A stretch of 5,897 nucleotides of DNA from Gammaproteobacteria bacterium (GTDB taxonomy: Bacteria; Pseudomonadota; Gammaproteobacteria; Pseudomonadales; Azotimanducaceae). Position 1 is the stretch's first letter. The number at the start of each line of letters is the position of its first letter. Under the pieces are notes generated by a model. That model saw nothing but the letters and a program-made list of their open reading frames with translations, did not search any database and was not told where the DNA came from. This document shows positions 5,047 to 5,897 of the stretch, piece after piece. The stretch lies in NCBI GenBank assembly GCA_018667205.1, contig JABIVN010000333.1, forward strand, positions 1 to 5,897, given 5' to 3'. The position numbers and the translations under genes are program-made.

Positions 5047-5897
5047 GTTAACCAATAACGAAGCGGGTGCCGGCGTGGGTTCTGTGACATTGGGAATGGG
5101 TGATTCCTTAGCTCATGAATCTGCTATTAAGCATGTCACCGGTGGAGCTCAATATGTTGATGATATTCTAGAGCCAGCAGACTTGCTGCACGTTGCGACC
5201 GGCCAATCCACGATTGCGCATGGTCGCATTAAATCGCTGAACCTTGACGCGGTTCGCGTCGCTGAAGGTGTTGTTGATGTCATAACGATTAAGGATGTCC
5301 CAGGAGACCCTGATGTGAGTCCGGTTTACACCGGTGATATGCTTTTGGCCTCGGAAGAGGTGGTCTACATTGGTCAGCCGATTTTCGCCGTGGCGGCGAT
5401 ATCGCTTGAGTTGGCTAAGAAAGCATGTCTTCAGGCTAAAATTGAATACGAAGTGCTGGAGGCTGTGCTGACACCGCAGCAGGCCCTGGCGAAAGCGGCT
5501 TTTGTTTTACCGACACGCAGTTTCGTTAAGGGAGAGGTAGACCAGGCGATTGAATCGGCAGCCCACGTTGTAGAAGCAGAACAGTTTGTTCGTGGGCAGG
5601 AGCACTTTTATCTGGAGGGCCAGATAAGTCTGGCTTTGCCAACGGAAGACGGCGGCGTTCATGTTATCTCTTCTTCCCAACATCCATCGGAGATACAAAA
5701 ACTGGTTGCATCGGTACTCGGGCTCAATATTCACCAGGTGCAGTCGGAGACGCGTCGAATGGGCGGGGGGTTTGGTGGTAAAGAATCTCAAGCAGCGATA
5801 CTAGGGTGTACCGCAAGTCTGTTCGCGGTGCGTAACCGCCGATCGGTGAAATATCGGATGCCTCGTCAGGACGATATGGTACAAACGGGCAAACGGC
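5039..5897 (+). CDS. xdhB: Xanthine dehydrogenase large (molybdenum-binding) subunit, 5' part
   Basis: The frame is open from ATG 5039 to the right edge, 286 residues of a subunit normally near 770-800. Start support: GGAG at 5025-5028 lies 10 nt upstream, and the 8-bp overlap with xdhA is typical of coupled subunits. The N-terminus has the family's HESAIKHVTGGAQYVDDI (26-43) and TGQSTIAHGRI. GQEHFYLEGQ at 186-195 and SSSQHPSEIQ follow, with Gln214 in the place of bovine Gln767 beside the molybdenum. RRMGGGFGGKE at 239-249 ends in Glu249, in the place of bovine Glu802; the 35-residue separation of the two is the same as in the bovine enzyme. The last visible block, MPRQDDMVQTGKR, is also conserved. 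The later substrate arginine and catalytic glutamate lie outside the window. Retention of the Glu802 equivalent favours a purine substrate over an aldehyde. An xdhC maturation gene could follow but cannot be seen. Confidence 0.95.
   Translation, partial: MRKLTNNEAGAGVGSVTLGMGDSLAHESAIKHVTGGAQYVDDILEPADLLHVATGQSTIAHGRIKSLNLDAVRVAEGVVDVITIKDVPGDPDVSPVYTGDMLLASEEVVYIGQPIFAVAAISLELAKKACLQAKIEYEVLEAVLTPQQALAKAAFVLPTRSFVKGEVDQAIESAAHVVEAEQFVRGQEHFYLEGQISLALPTEDGGVHVISSSQHPSEIQKLVASVLGLNIHQVQSETRRMGGGFGGKESQAAILGCTASLFAVRNRRSVKYRMPRQDDMVQTGKR

Noticed and set aside
4674..5090. Minus-strand open frame of 138 codons antisense to xdhA/xdhB
   Set aside because: Both overlapping plus-strand genes are confirmed by cofactor motifs; this is a shadow frame with a low-complexity Ser/Thr-rich product.

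Overview
The window carries most of a purine-catabolism locus from a bacterium. Base composition is close to balanced (about 50% G+C, by eye). The two-subunit XdhA/XdhB xanthine dehydrogenase, a RutR-like TetR regulator and a signal-peptide-bearing NUP-family protein point to a proteobacterium, probably a gammaproteobacterium. That placement is inference from gene content and protein flavour, not from a phylogenetic marker.

Layout, left to right. The minus strand holds the 5' part of an integral-membrane protein gene that runs off the left edge (1-257). Next is a divergent non-coding stretch (258-493) with a cluster of GTTGA/TCAAC inverted repeats at 399-445. A plus-strand NUP-family ('purine nucleoside permease') gene follows (494-1543), with a signal peptide and a better start than the longest possible reading frame. 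It faces, across only 4 bp, a minus-strand operon of a RutR-like TetR regulator (2882-3532) followed by an amidohydrolase of the 8-oxoguanine/guanine deaminase type (1548-2885). The two operon genes overlap in an ATGA. Divergent from the regulator across an 86-bp gap is the plus-strand xdhA-xdhB pair (3619-5046 and 5039 to beyond the right edge), overlapping by 8 bp.

How it may work together. The NUP protein would handle purine nucleosides outside the cytoplasmic membrane. The deaminase would convert guanine to xanthine, or 8-oxoguanine to urate. XdhAB would oxidise hypoxanthine/xanthine to urate with FAD, two [2Fe-2S] clusters and a molybdenum cofactor. The TetR protein resembles E. coli RutR, including the C-terminal WATTQHYADF block. 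The gap between it and xdhA contains a perfect 7-bp RutR half-site (TGGTCAA) with a degenerate second half at the correct spacing, directly before the xdhA start. A self-contained circuit is therefore plausible, in which one RutR-type repressor controls both arms of the divergon.

No RNA genes, CRISPR arrays, insertion sequences or attachment sites were seen. No wholly new system is evident. The most interesting points are the RutR-like operator used in a purine locus, the exported phosphorylase-like NUP protein, the half-site cluster in front of it, and the unidentified and possibly truncated membrane protein at the left edge.
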